Assembly (NCBI GenBank): GCA_022704585.1
Contig: JAKJGD010000085.1
Coordinates: 1 to 7,401, forward strand
Direction: 5' to 3'
DNA length: 7,401 bases
From: Spirochaetota bacterium
Lineage (GTDB): Bacteria; Spirochaetota; UBA4802; UBA5550
Part shown: positions 1-6,480 of the stretch, piece after piece
Layout: the number at the start of each line of letters is the position of its first letter
How positions within the stretch are numbered: the stretch's first letter is position 1
Notes under the pieces: generated by a model
Told to the model about the DNA's origin: nothing
Database searches by the model: none
Seen by the model: the letters and a program-made list of their open reading frames with translations, nothing else
Program-made: the position numbers and the translations under genes

Positions 1-2
1 AG

Positions 3-179
3 AGCATGTGGGCGGACAAGCTTCTCCGGGAAAAAGGCATCCCCCACAAGCTGGTCCCCGTTCCGCGCACAATCAGCTGTGATTGCGGTGTCTGCATCAG
101 GATCAAATCCGAAATCGTCGATGCCGTACGCCCCGATGTTGAAAAGATAGACGGCTTTACCGGTATTGTCCGGATCTAG
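3..179 (+). CDS. DUF3343 family protein (putative Se/S carrier-like), 5' truncated
   Basis: The left edge cuts this gene. The open frame from base 3 gives 58 C-terminal residues ending at TAG. It contains the family hallmark LVPVPRTISCDCGVCIRI (residues 17-34 of the fragment), preceded by a short helix ending EKGIPHK. This matches DUF3343 proteins, small single-domain proteins annotated as putative Se/S carriers and often found near selenium or sulfur metabolism genes in anaerobes. The role is inferred from genome context in the literature, not proven. Three cysteines (26, 28, 31 of the fragment) form a C-x-C-x-x-C pattern; the usual family motif, as I recall it, is S-x-D-C-G with fewer cysteines. 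The tail IVDAVRPDVEKIDGFTGIVRI is a normal family ending, so the 3' end looks intact. The gene converges on the exonuclease gene, whose stop is 30 nt away, and I see no terminator between them. Confidence 0.75.
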   Translation, partial: SMWADKLLREKGIPHKLVPVPRTISCDCGVCIRIKSEIVDAVRPDVEKIDGFTGIVRI

Positions 180-209
180 CGGCGATTGTATACCCGTCTA
201 GCTTTCGTT

Positions 210-1049
210 CTATATCCGCATGATAACGGCGTTTTTCTGCATAATTGTGGTCTGCTGCCCGGTGCCGGAACTGCTCGTCTTTTCATCAAATATGGTATTT
301 TCCGTACAATCAATTTCACAACCGGCTTTTTTCAATAGCCTCTCTGCGACAAGGCAGGTTGACAGAGCGTCAGCCGCACAATAATCAGCAAGCAGCCGGC
401 GCGCATCCGCATCCCCGTTTTGCCAGCGGTAAAACAGGTCTACGGCCTCAAACCCGTCTATTCCTTCGACCCCGGGCGGCCTCCTGATATCGAATTGTCG
501 TTCGATCGACTTCAACCCGCCCCTGTACCCGGCATGCCACGCCACCCACCGAAGATCGATATGCGGGCAGCCGATCGCCGGGATATTGAAGGTTTTTTCC
601 AGGAACGGCAAATCGAAACTGGAGCCGTTAAACGTGACAAGCAGCTCGGTTTCATCTGCAAGTTCCAGGAAATCTTCAAGGTTTTCACCGTACAAGAAAG
701 TACGGACAGTCCCTCCATGGTATGCGGCTATGACGGAAACATGGCTTGAATTTCTTGACAACCCGGTGGTTTCGCAGTCAAGAAACGTGGCACGGCGCAA
801 ATAAGCGGCAAGCAGCCTCCATTGCTCGGATACCGGGAAAAGCGCCACCAGGGCCCCGATATCGTCATTATCCAGCAGATCCCTGCTTTCTGATAGAGCC
901 TCCAGAAATGACCTGCGTCGGCCGCCGCCCATGGGCAGATCGGCGTTTCGTTTCATGCATTCATCCCAGGTAAGAAACCCGCGCTCACGAAGGGCTGCCT
1001 CCGTACCGGGTCCAACGCCACGTATGTGTCTGAAGCACCCGTCTATCAA
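210..1049 (-). CDS. RNase H-fold (DEDD-type) 3'-5' exonuclease, MrfB/YprB-like
   Basis: A 279-aa protein. Residues 8-30 (IRGVGPGTEAALRERGFLTW) look like a helix-hairpin-helix or small DNA-binding module. An RNase_H_2-type exonuclease domain covers about 86-242: Exo I is FLDCETTG with D91 and E93, Exo II is FNGSSFDLPFL with D146, and Exo III is YCAAD with Y223 and D227. A polar tail of about 35 residues follows and is not recognisable. The start is TTG at 1047-1049, with GGGAG about 8 nt upstream, and it overlaps the helicase stop as TTGA, which implies translational coupling. The downstream position after an MrfA-type helicase matches B. subtilis mrfAB, whose nuclease helps repair mitomycin C lesions. 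Here a Tyr occupies the place where I recall His in the Bacillus enzyme, and the protein is shorter, without visible TPRs. Exonuclease assignment is firm; orthology to MrfB is inferred from fold and synteny. Confidence 0.82.
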   Translation of the reverse strand: MIDGCFRHIRGVGPGTEAALRERGFLTWDECMKRNADLPMGGGRRRSFLEALSESRDLLDNDDIGALVALFPVSEQWRLLAAYLRRATFLDCETTGLSRNSSHVSVIAAYHGGTVRTFLYGENLEDFLELADETELLVTFNGSSFDLPFLEKTFNIPAIGCPHIDLRWVAWHAGYRGGLKSIERQFDIRRPPGVEGIDGFEAVDLFYRWQNGDADARRLLADYCAADALSTCLVAERLLKKAGCEIDCTENTIFDEKTSSSGTGQQTTIMQKNAVIMRI

Positions 1050-3487
1050 TGGAGACGCTCCCTCTTGTCGCGCAATATCCGCGCCGCCCTCTTCAGTTTC
1101 CCGGACATGCGTTTTTTCTCAAGATCCACCGGCGGCGCGTCCGTCCTGGCAAGGGGGGTCCGGTTGATTACCAACTCGGGCAGGATGATGCGCTTTTCCA
1201 GAAGCGCGGTCAGAAGGCTCCTGGTGCACTCAACAGCAGCATTCGATTCAACGAGAAAGTCTTCGAGCTCCCGGCTGTCCACTCCCGGCGGGAGCGGAGG
1301 AATACACGAGGGACACCCGGACCCGCATTCACAGTTTTCAATAATGTCCCTGCAAAACCTGAGGACCTCCTCGATCCTCTCGAATATCTTTTCAGCGTAT
1401 CCGACGCCGCCTTCTATCGCGTCATACAGGTAGAGCGCGCTCCGCCATTTGCCCGGTTCAGATTCGTACAGTGATATGTCGGTATTGATATCCTTGATGT
1501 CGGACATGCAGAAAATGGTGGACGCATGCCGGATGATGTAGTTCAGGCCGAAATATGCGGCACCGGCATAAAGCTTGTTTGCCGCGTCCATGGCGGAAAG
1601 CCACTTTTGCGGAGCGACAAGGTTGAGGCCGGTCGTTTCATATTCAAAAGCCGGGAGTGTTATCGGTCCGTACCCGATATTCTCCAGCGTGCGTTCCCGT
1701 ATTTTCTTATAGAGCTTGGGCTGCCGGTTTACCCGCACTCCTCCGAATTCAATCCGCGCCCCGTTGAAGATATGTACTTCCTCGGACTCGATCAGGTCCA
1801 CACGCCCCTCCCACACGGCCTCGGTATAATAGTCTACGTCAACCGGCTCCACGCGGCAGAGCTTCCTGTCGAGGTCAAGCTCCATGGAGAGGAACTTCTG
1901 CCCGAGGTGCTGGTAAATCGCATCCTTGTACACCGTACCGCGCGCCCCGATCGGGTCGATCTCTCCGATTACTTCGCTCCCGCAGTAAATCTCGACGTTG
2001 TAGTCGGTCATGCCCCGTATATTAACCCCGCGCGCCGGATAATCCATGAGCGCGTAACGGTAGGTATCATGATAAACGACGACCGTCTTTTCATTTTTAA
2101 GGATAGACAGGGCTTCGGAATAGAGCTCCTCGTCAAAACCCTTTTCCTGCTCCCTCAGGGGGTGCTCCTGTGCGGCACAGGGCAGGTGCTGGAGGAGAAT
2201 ATACGGATTGTCCGGGTTCAGGAGCGCCTGTTCCACCGGGGTGCTGGTGAGGAAGTCCGGATGGTGCACCAGGTACTGGTCGATCGGCCTGTCCTTCGCC
2301 GCATACACGATGACGGGTGATGAGCCCCTGCGCCCGACCCTGCCCGCCTGCTGCCAGAAGCTGGCGATGGTCCCGGGATGACCCGAGAGAATGCAGAGGT
2401 CGAGATCGCCGATGTCTATACCCAGCTCGAGAGCGTTCGTGGTAATTATGCCGTACAGTTTACCTCCTGCAAGGTCCCGCTCGATCTGACGGCGCTCGTT
2501 CGGGAGCAGCCCGCCTCGATACGGCTTGATTACGGACCTGAGCTCGGGCAATTCATCGGTAACCGCACGATAGAGCCGCTCGACCTCCTGCCGTGCCCTG
2601 CAGAAGCAGATGGTCCTGATCTTTCTGCGGACGGCTTCACGTATAAGGGGGATTGACACCGACGACGGGCCCCTGCGGTACAGGGCATGCCCGTGGCTCT
2701 CGGACAGCCCCGGATTTATGAAATAGAAGTCCTTTGCCGGCTGCGGGGAGGAATCGTAATCGATTACTTCGAAATCCCGGTGGAACAGGAGACGGGCATG
2801 ATCGCCAGGATTCCGTATCGTTGCCGATGAGCATACGAAGATCGGGCTGCTGCCGTGGATCCCGCATACCCTCTGGAGCCGCCGGAAAATGTTGGATACA
2901 TGCGAGCCGAAGGCCCCCCTGTAAATGTGGACCTCGTCAACGACAATGTAGCGCAGGCGCGAGAGGAAATCCCTCCATTTACGATTGTGGTTCGGCAGAA
3001 TTCCGTTATGGAGCATGTCCGGGTTCGTTACGATGAAGTCCGAGGAACGCTGTATGCGCTCCCTCTCGTCACGAGGCGTATCGCCGTCAAATGTTCCGAT
3101 CTTTCCGCTTTTATGTATCGCCTGCATCAGGGTACCGAACGTATTTTCCTGGTCCCGCGACAGCGCCTTTGTGGGATAGAGAAGCATTACCGTGAACGGC
3201 TGGTCTGCATGCATATACTCGTTGATTATGGGAAGGAAAAAGGAAAGAGTTTTACCGCTTGCGGTACGTGAAACAACCAGCGTATTGCAGTTTTTACTGA
3301 TCGAATTGAATGCTTCGGCCTGGTGCTCGTATAATTTTGTTATACCCTGGCTGTTCAGTACGTCTTTGATATCCCGGTTCAGGGATTCGGGAAAGTCTGC
3401 AAAAGCGCCTTCCTTTTTTGCAACGGTGAAGTGTCCGCGGAGCTCTTCATTAAATGATGATTCAATAAACCGCTTAATGTTTTTCAT
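1046..3487 (-). CDS. mrfA: SF2 DEVH-box helicase with C-terminal zinc-binding (DUF1998/MZB) domain, MrfA/YprA-like
   Basis: An 813-aa ATP-dependent helicase expected to act on damaged DNA in the cytoplasm. Visible motifs: Walker A SRTASGKT (73-80), motif Ia YPTKALSRDQ (104-113), DEVH (184-187), SAT (221-223), motif V TNALELGIDIG (350-360) and motif VI QQAGRVGRRG (379-388). A long accessory region follows, then the cysteine cluster CRDIIENCECGSGCPSC (712-728), the DUF1998 zinc site typical of MrfA/YprA. A basic tail (about 790-813) ends the protein. The length fits MrfA-type helicases. The frame is open to 3562, but that first ATG lies inside the -10 box, whereas ATG 3485-3487 has GAGGT 6 nt upstream, so I start there. 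A short inverted repeat (CGATC/GATCG, 3498-3513) abuts this Shine-Dalgarno sequence. It is first in an operon with the exonuclease gene. The symbol rests on architecture and synteny. Confidence 0.9.
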   Translation of the reverse strand: MKNIKRFIESSFNEELRGHFTVAKKEGAFADFPESLNRDIKDVLNSQGITKLYEHQAEAFNSISKNCNTLVVSRTASGKTLSFFLPIINEYMHADQPFTVMLLYPTKALSRDQENTFGTLMQAIHKSGKIGTFDGDTPRDERERIQRSSDFIVTNPDMLHNGILPNHNRKWRDFLSRLRYIVVDEVHIYRGAFGSHVSNIFRRLQRVCGIHGSSPIFVCSSATIRNPGDHARLLFHRDFEVIDYDSSPQPAKDFYFINPGLSESHGHALYRRGPSSVSIPLIREAVRRKIRTICFCRARQEVERLYRAVTDELPELRSVIKPYRGGLLPNERRQIERDLAGGKLYGIITTNALELGIDIGDLDLCILSGHPGTIASFWQQAGRVGRRGSSPVIVYAAKDRPIDQYLVHHPDFLTSTPVEQALLNPDNPYILLQHLPCAAQEHPLREQEKGFDEELYSEALSILKNEKTVVVYHDTYRYALMDYPARGVNIRGMTDYNVEIYCGSEVIGEIDPIGARGTVYKDAIYQHLGQKFLSMELDLDRKLCRVEPVDVDYYTEAVWEGRVDLIESEEVHIFNGARIEFGGVRVNRQPKLYKKIRERTLENIGYGPITLPAFEYETTGLNLVAPQKWLSAMDAANKLYAGAAYFGLNYIIRHASTIFCMSDIKDINTDISLYESEPGKWRSALYLYDAIEGGVGYAEKIFERIEEVLRFCRDIIENCECGSGCPSCIPPLPPGVDSRELEDFLVESNAAVECTRSLLTALLEKRIILPELVINRTPLARTDAPPVDLEKKRMSGKLKRAARILRDKRERLH

Positions 3488-3553
3488 TGCATGACCTCGA
3501 TCTGGCCGGATCGCTCTGACAGCAGGCACAGCGACCCGTGAAATCAAGGCCAT

Positions 3554-3581
3554 ATTATACATGCCATGGATATTATGTCAA
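3554..3581 (-). promoter_or_regulatory. Near-perfect sigma70 promoter of the helicase-exonuclease operon
   Basis: On the minus strand TTGACA (3576-3581) and TATAAT (3554-3559) are both perfect consensus hexamers, separated by 16 bp. Transcription should begin near 3544-3547, leaving a leader of about 58 nt before the ATG at 3487. The first ATG of the long helicase frame overlaps the -10 box, so it cannot be on this transcript. Confidence 0.85.
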
Positions 3582-3591
3582 CAAATGTTTG
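3578..3591. promoter_or_regulatory. Possible LexA-like operator touching the -35 box
   Basis: The plus strand reads TCAACAAATGTTTG, with core AAC-N4-GTT. Against the Gram-positive LexA/DinR consensus CGAACRNRYGTTYG, 11 of 13 specified positions match. It overlaps the -35 hexamer, a normal repressor position. The resemblance may be chance, because the LexA site of this organism is unknown and AT-rich DNA makes such matches easier. Confidence 0.3.
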
Positions 3592-3631
3592 GCATACACA
3601 TGAATATTAATGCTTCCGAATGACAGTTTTT

Positions 3632-3970
3632 TCAGAGGAGGGATTTGATATTGATATGCCACTTTTTGCTCATGTATTGGATAATCTCGTTTTCATGGGG
3701 ATTAATCTCCGCATCCGCCTTCGAGAACTCTAGCGCGTATCTGGCCTGATCGCCGGTGACAGTATCGATCAGCTTCTTCAAATCTTCCATAGATTTGACC
3801 GTCCTGTCTACCTCATCAAAGGTTCGCTGGAAATCCTCGAAACCTTTCTCTTCCGCTAGTGTGTTGATATCATCGATCTCTCGTTCGGTTATTATGCCAT
3901 CCGTGCTTACGATGTATTTCATGACGGCTATGAGAACCATCTTTTCATCTTTGCTCAATATCTTTGACAT
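3632..3970 (-). CDS. Small TerB-like (tellurite-resistance TerB family) domain protein
   Basis: A 112-aa soluble, acidic, helical protein starting MSKILSKDEKMVLIAVMKYI. Two acidic helix-start motifs, STDGIITEREIDDIN (residues 22-36) and FSKADAEINPHENEII (about 84-99), have the spacing and character of TerB-like domains (DG-x-I-x-x-x-E, then D-x-x-I-x-P-x-E), which are thought to bind divalent metal at acidic clusters. TerB-like domains occur in many stress, signalling and membrane-associated proteins, so tellurite resistance should not be assumed. No other ter gene is nearby. The frame opens at 4039, but the ATG at 3968-3970 has GGGGG 6 nt upstream and begins the domain. No hairpin terminator is visible before the helicase promoter. 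Confidence 0.6.
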   Translation of the reverse strand: MSKILSKDEKMVLIAVMKYIVSTDGIITEREIDDINTLAEEKGFEDFQRTFDEVDRTVKSMEDLKKLIDTVTGDQARYALEFSKADAEINPHENEIIQYMSKKWHINIKSLL

Positions 3971-4010
3971 GCCAATCCCCCGGTCGTCCAGTTTATTCCC
4001 TGCTGATTTA

Positions 4011-4039
4011 ATCTTACAAATGATAGCGTTTAAGTACAA
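4011..4039 (-). promoter_or_regulatory. Weak candidate promoter for the TerB-like gene
   Basis: On the minus strand TTGTAC (4034-4039) and TAAGAT (4011-4016) are separated by 17 bp, about 34-40 nt upstream of the ATG after the expected start site. Only 3 of 6 and 4 of 6 bases match consensus, so position and spacing carry most of the argument. Confidence 0.35.
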
Positions 4040-4064
4040 GAATTTTTTAATAATATTACGCTAA

Positions 4065-4137
4065 TTGAATGATTCAACGGTTATTAGGGCGATTTTCATG
4101 CATGCGGCGAATTTTCATATTAATCATCAATTAATCA
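4065..4137. repeat. Palindrome and short tandem repeats in the divergent intergenic region
   Basis: Three elements lie between the divergent TerB-like gene and the small ORF. TTGAAT-G-ATTCAA is a perfect 13-bp palindrome at 4065-4077. GGCGATTTTCAT (4088-4099) recurs as GGCGAATTTTCAT (4106-4118), offset 18 bp. TTAATCA occurs at 4120-4126 and 4131-4137, offset 11 bp, about one helical turn. The layout suggests protein binding sites controlling one or both neighbours; no known regulator is recognised. The 236-bp gap between the two genes (3971-4206) holds nothing else that I can support. Confidence 0.4.
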
Positions 4138-4206
4138 ATAATTAGCTCTATACCCCGAATATCACAATGTCGATAATGAGATTAAATATAGCGTGGAAGG
4201 ATCCCT

Positions 4207-4383
4207 ATGCAGACGAAAAATTATTCCAGTTTCAATATCATGCGGTATTCAGAATTGGTATGCAATGCCGTCCAGCATGGTGTGAATTTTGACGATATCA
4301 TGAACGAAACAAGAAAGTATCACGGCAGGGAGTTCAGCAACCGCATCGAAAAAGTCGTGAAAACAATGATCCACTTCGGATAG
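4207..4383 (+). CDS. Small hypothetical protein, 58 aa
   Basis: The open frame ATG 4207-4209 to TAG 4381-4383 encodes 58 residues, beginning MQTKNYSSFNIMRYSEL and ending KVVKTMIHFG. AAGGA sits 5 nt upstream of the ATG, a good ribosome binding site. The protein is hydrophilic, mixed charge and slightly basic, with no signal peptide or membrane segment, one cysteine (19) and probably mostly helical. I do not recognise a family. It is the only plus-strand gene I can support between the left edge and 7300, and is transcribed away from the TerB-like gene and towards the MORN gene, whose stop is 22 nt beyond. Reasons to believe it: the ribosome binding site, the frame filling an otherwise empty gap, and a non-repetitive composition. 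Reason for doubt: frames of this length also arise by chance. Confidence 0.55.
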   Translation: MQTKNYSSFNIMRYSELVCNAVQHGVNFDDIMNETRKYHGREFSNRIEKVVKTMIHFG

Positions 4384-4405
4384 TTCGAGAGCCTGTAACG
4401 CGGCA

Positions 4406-5107
4406 TTATTCCATTACAATAGTCTTTTCCATCCACACGCGTTTTTCCACAGTTCCATCGCTATGATAAAATGTCCCCGGACCGTATAACTGGTTTTCTT
4501 TCCAGCGGCCGACATACCTGTCACCATTGGCCCAGGTGTATGACCCGTATCCGGTCCTTTTACCCTGCAGCCATTGACCGGAATAAACGGCACCGTCTTC
4601 CCACACAATCTTTCCGTTACCGTGCATTTTCCCGTTATCCCACTGACCGGTATATACCGATCCGTTCAGGTATCGCATGGCGCCCCTTCCATGGGGGACG
4701 TAGCCTTTGACTTTGCTTCCCCTGAACCAGCCGCTGTAGTGCCCGTTGAAATCATACTCGCCGTATTCGGCTCCATCCAGGCGCACCGCGTTGCTTACCA
4801 TGAAAGCTTTCTGCATACTTCCGTTTTGATAGGTGACCCTTTTTCTTCTGCCGTCAGCGTACAGGTACAGGCCCTCCCCATCAGGGACCCCATCCCTGAA
4901 CTCACCCCGGTATTCCGACCCGTCAGGCCAGAGGTATATTCCAAAGCCCTCTTTCTTTCCGGATGTGAAGCTGCCGGTATAGCACGATCCGTCTTCGAAT
5001 ACAATCCTGTTTTCCAAGACCCTTTCCGGCCTGCCGTCAGGCTCCAGATTTCCGGGAGGCGCCAGGAGAAGATGAATTGCCAGGATGTACAATAGAGGGT
5101 GAGGCAT
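4406..5107 (-). CDS. MORN-repeat protein with probable N-terminal signal sequence
   Basis: A 233-aa protein. Residues 1-17 (MPHPLLYILAIHLLLAP) are hydrophobic and probably a signal peptide or membrane anchor, although no basic residue precedes them. Six MORN repeats of about 23 residues (Y-x-G-x-W/F-x-x-G-x-x-x-G-x-G) follow: 43-65, 66-88, a longer irregular one at about 124-149, 152-174, 175-197 and 198-220. MORN repeats form an extended beta-hairpin surface for protein or lipid contacts; no catalytic domain is present, so it is probably a scaffold or surface protein. The frame extends to a GTG at 5198-5200, but the ATG at 5105-5107 has AGGTG about 5 nt upstream and begins the hydrophobic segment. 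It lies 93 nt below the MFS gene on the same strand with no clear promoter of its own, so read-through is plausible. The partner is unknown. Confidence 0.8.
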   Translation of the reverse strand: MPHPLLYILAIHLLLAPPGNLEPDGRPERVLENRIVFEDGSCYTGSFTSGKKEGFGIYLWPDGSEYRGEFRDGVPDGEGLYLYADGRRKRVTYQNGSMQKAFMVSNAVRLDGAEYGEYDFNGHYSGWFRGSKVKGYVPHGRGAMRYLNGSVYTGQWDNGKMHGNGKIVWEDGAVYSGQWLQGKRTGYGSYTWANGDRYVGRWKENQLYGPGTFYHSDGTVEKRVWMEKTIVME

Positions 5108-5168
5108 GGTTTCACCTGGTAATAGATTATGATTAATTATCGGGAATTTTCGGGCGGGGAGGAAGTAA

Positions 5169-5217
5169 AAACCGTTACGTTTTTCCGAAAAAGGAAGCAC
5201 TCATCCGTTAACGGTTT
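5169..5217 (-). repeat. Inverted repeat spanning the transporter stop codon, possible weak terminator
   Basis: On the minus strand AAACCGTTA (5209-5217, inside the last transporter codons) pairs with TAACGGTTT (5169-5177), followed by TTAC. The intervening 31 nt contain a smaller TTCC/GGAA hairpin. The coding arm also contains the 10-bp palindrome CCGTTAACGG (5205-5214). The long loop makes it a poor intrinsic terminator; it may instead affect read-through into the MORN gene. Confidence 0.35.
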
Positions 5218-6469
5218 CCTTTATTAAGAAGCTGGATACCAGAGCTAAGCAACTGCTGCAGAAAAGTATAAAAAAGGCTGCTTCGTAACCATCCACGGTG
5301 AAGGAACCGGCTACCTTGCCATAGCGTTCGAGAATGTGTCCGAGCCCGGGCTGAAATATCGCCCCGCCAAGAAAGGGGAAAAGGTTCACAAGTCCCGTTG
5401 ACGTGCCGGCAATCTGTACCGGAAACAGCTCTTTTGCCGCGGCAAATCCGACAACGACAATGGCATTGGTCGAGAATCCCATGAAGAAACATAAAACATA
5501 CAGGAGCGGCAGGGGAATACCGGTTGTATGAAACGCAAGTATGGACGTTAGAACCAACGACATCACCGATGACATGATTATCATTTTTTTTCGGGACTTA
5601 AAAATGCGGTCCGACAGGAAGCTGAGCAGCGGGCTTCCAATGATCATACCGACCGCAAGCATTGACAGGATGTTACCCGATTCGGCTTTTGAAAGATGAT
5701 ACACCTGCATGAGGAAGGGACCTCCCCACAGTCCTCCGAAATTGAAGAAAATCGCGCACCCGAAAAAGAACCAGGCACCGAGGGTCCAGAACCTGGGGTG
5801 CCCCAGCACCATCCTGACGCCGGCTGCCAGACCGATACGATCATCAGTTACGGCCCTGGTATCGAGAGTGACCTCGAACCCGGCGTCCGATGGCCTGTCC
5901 CTCACGACAACACCTACCAGGAGGGCAGATACCAGCGTTATGATACCAATTATCACGAATGAGAGGCGCCAGCCGAAAGCATTACTCAGGAGGGCGAGCG
6001 GCGATGTCGCGATCAGGGTACCGAGCCCTCCCATGGCGATGAGTACCCCGGTCATGGATGAAAACTCCTTCCTGGTGAACCATTCGGCAAGGATCTTCAT
6101 CGTGGGCACAAAAAGCATCGCGACGCCTGTCCCCACCATGGCACGGCCGGTTATGGCCCAGAAGACCGTCGGAGCCATGCCCTGCACAATGGAGCCGACG
6201 AACGCTATAATGAAGAACAACGTGATCGTACGCCGGGGGCCCCATGAGTCCGAAAGGAGACCTGCAGGCAACTGCATCAGTGCATAGGGATAAAAATAAG
6301 CCGCGCCGAGGAGGCCCATGAGCGCACCGCCTGTATCGAGATCCTCCATCATGTCAACGGCAACCACAGCCGCACACAGCCGGTGAAAATACACGAGGAC
6401 ATATGATACAGCGAGAATCCAGAATATGATATACTTGTACTGGTTGTATGAAAACAGCTTTTTTTTCAT
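5201..6469 (-). CDS. Major facilitator superfamily transporter, substrate unknown
   Basis: A 422-aa inner-membrane protein with about 12 hydrophobic helices in two six-helix halves. The central cytoplasmic loop is near 190-220 (RDRPSDAGF onward). MFS motif A is seen after TM2 as GLLSDSWGPRRT (70-81), and its weaker second-half copy as FLSDRIFKSRKK (284-295). TM1 carries YVLVYFHR with Arg30, a pattern shared with sugar-phosphate permease-like (COG2271-type) MFS proteins, where a TM1 arginine contacts the anionic substrate. This hints at an organic anion or phosphate ester but does not prove it. The start ATG at 6467-6469 has GGGG 6 nt upstream, directly below an 8-bp inverted repeat. The length is normal and no frame damage is seen. 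It is separated from the upstream lipoprotein gene by a strong terminator, so it probably starts its own transcript, possibly including the MORN gene. Confidence 0.88.
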   Translation of the reverse strand: MKKKLFSYNQYKYIIFWILAVSYVLVYFHRLCAAVVAVDMMEDLDTGGALMGLLGAAYFYPYALMQLPAGLLSDSWGPRRTITLFFIIAFVGSIVQGMAPTVFWAITGRAMVGTGVAMLFVPTMKILAEWFTRKEFSSMTGVLIAMGGLGTLIATSPLALLSNAFGWRLSFVIIGIITLVSALLVGVVVRDRPSDAGFEVTLDTRAVTDDRIGLAAGVRMVLGHPRFWTLGAWFFFGCAIFFNFGGLWGGPFLMQVYHLSKAESGNILSMLAVGMIIGSPLLSFLSDRIFKSRKKMIIMSSVMSLVLTSILAFHTTGIPLPLLYVLCFFMGFSTNAIVVVGFAAAKELFPVQIAGTSTGLVNLFPFLGGAIFQPGLGHILERYGKVAGSFTVDGYEAAFFILFCSSCLALVSSFLIKETVNG

Positions 6470-6480
6470 TCAAGACCCCG

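Noticed and set aside
175..202. Direct repeat TCTAGC (175-180 and 197-202) between the convergent genes
   Set aside because: Only 6 bp, no symmetry and no T tract; most likely chance, and not a terminator or attachment site.
1526..2320. 264-codon plus-strand open frame
   Set aside because: It lies wholly antisense to the helicase, whose motifs are intact, and its translation shows no recognisable domain.
3488..3562. 25-residue N-terminal extension of the helicase (start at 3562)
   Set aside because: The ATG lies inside the perfect -10 box of the operon promoter, so it would not be transcribed from it; the ATG at 3487 has a well-placed ribosome binding site and begins the family-like N-terminus.
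3632..3970. Tellurite resistance function for the TerB-like protein
   Set aside because: No terZ, terC, terD or terE homologue is nearby, and TerB-like domains are widespread outside tellurite resistance.
4120..4137. CRISPR or iteron array
   Set aside because: Only two copies of a 7-bp unit with 4-bp spacing; too few and too short for either.
5108..5200. GTG-started 31-residue extension of the MORN protein
   Set aside because: No good ribosome binding site at the GTG; the region carries the inverted repeat following the transporter gene, and the ATG at 5107 starts a hydrophobic signal-like segment.
5709..6287. 192-codon plus-strand open frame
   Set aside because: It is antisense to the MFS gene; its proline, arginine and threonine-rich translation is typical of a mirrored membrane protein gene.
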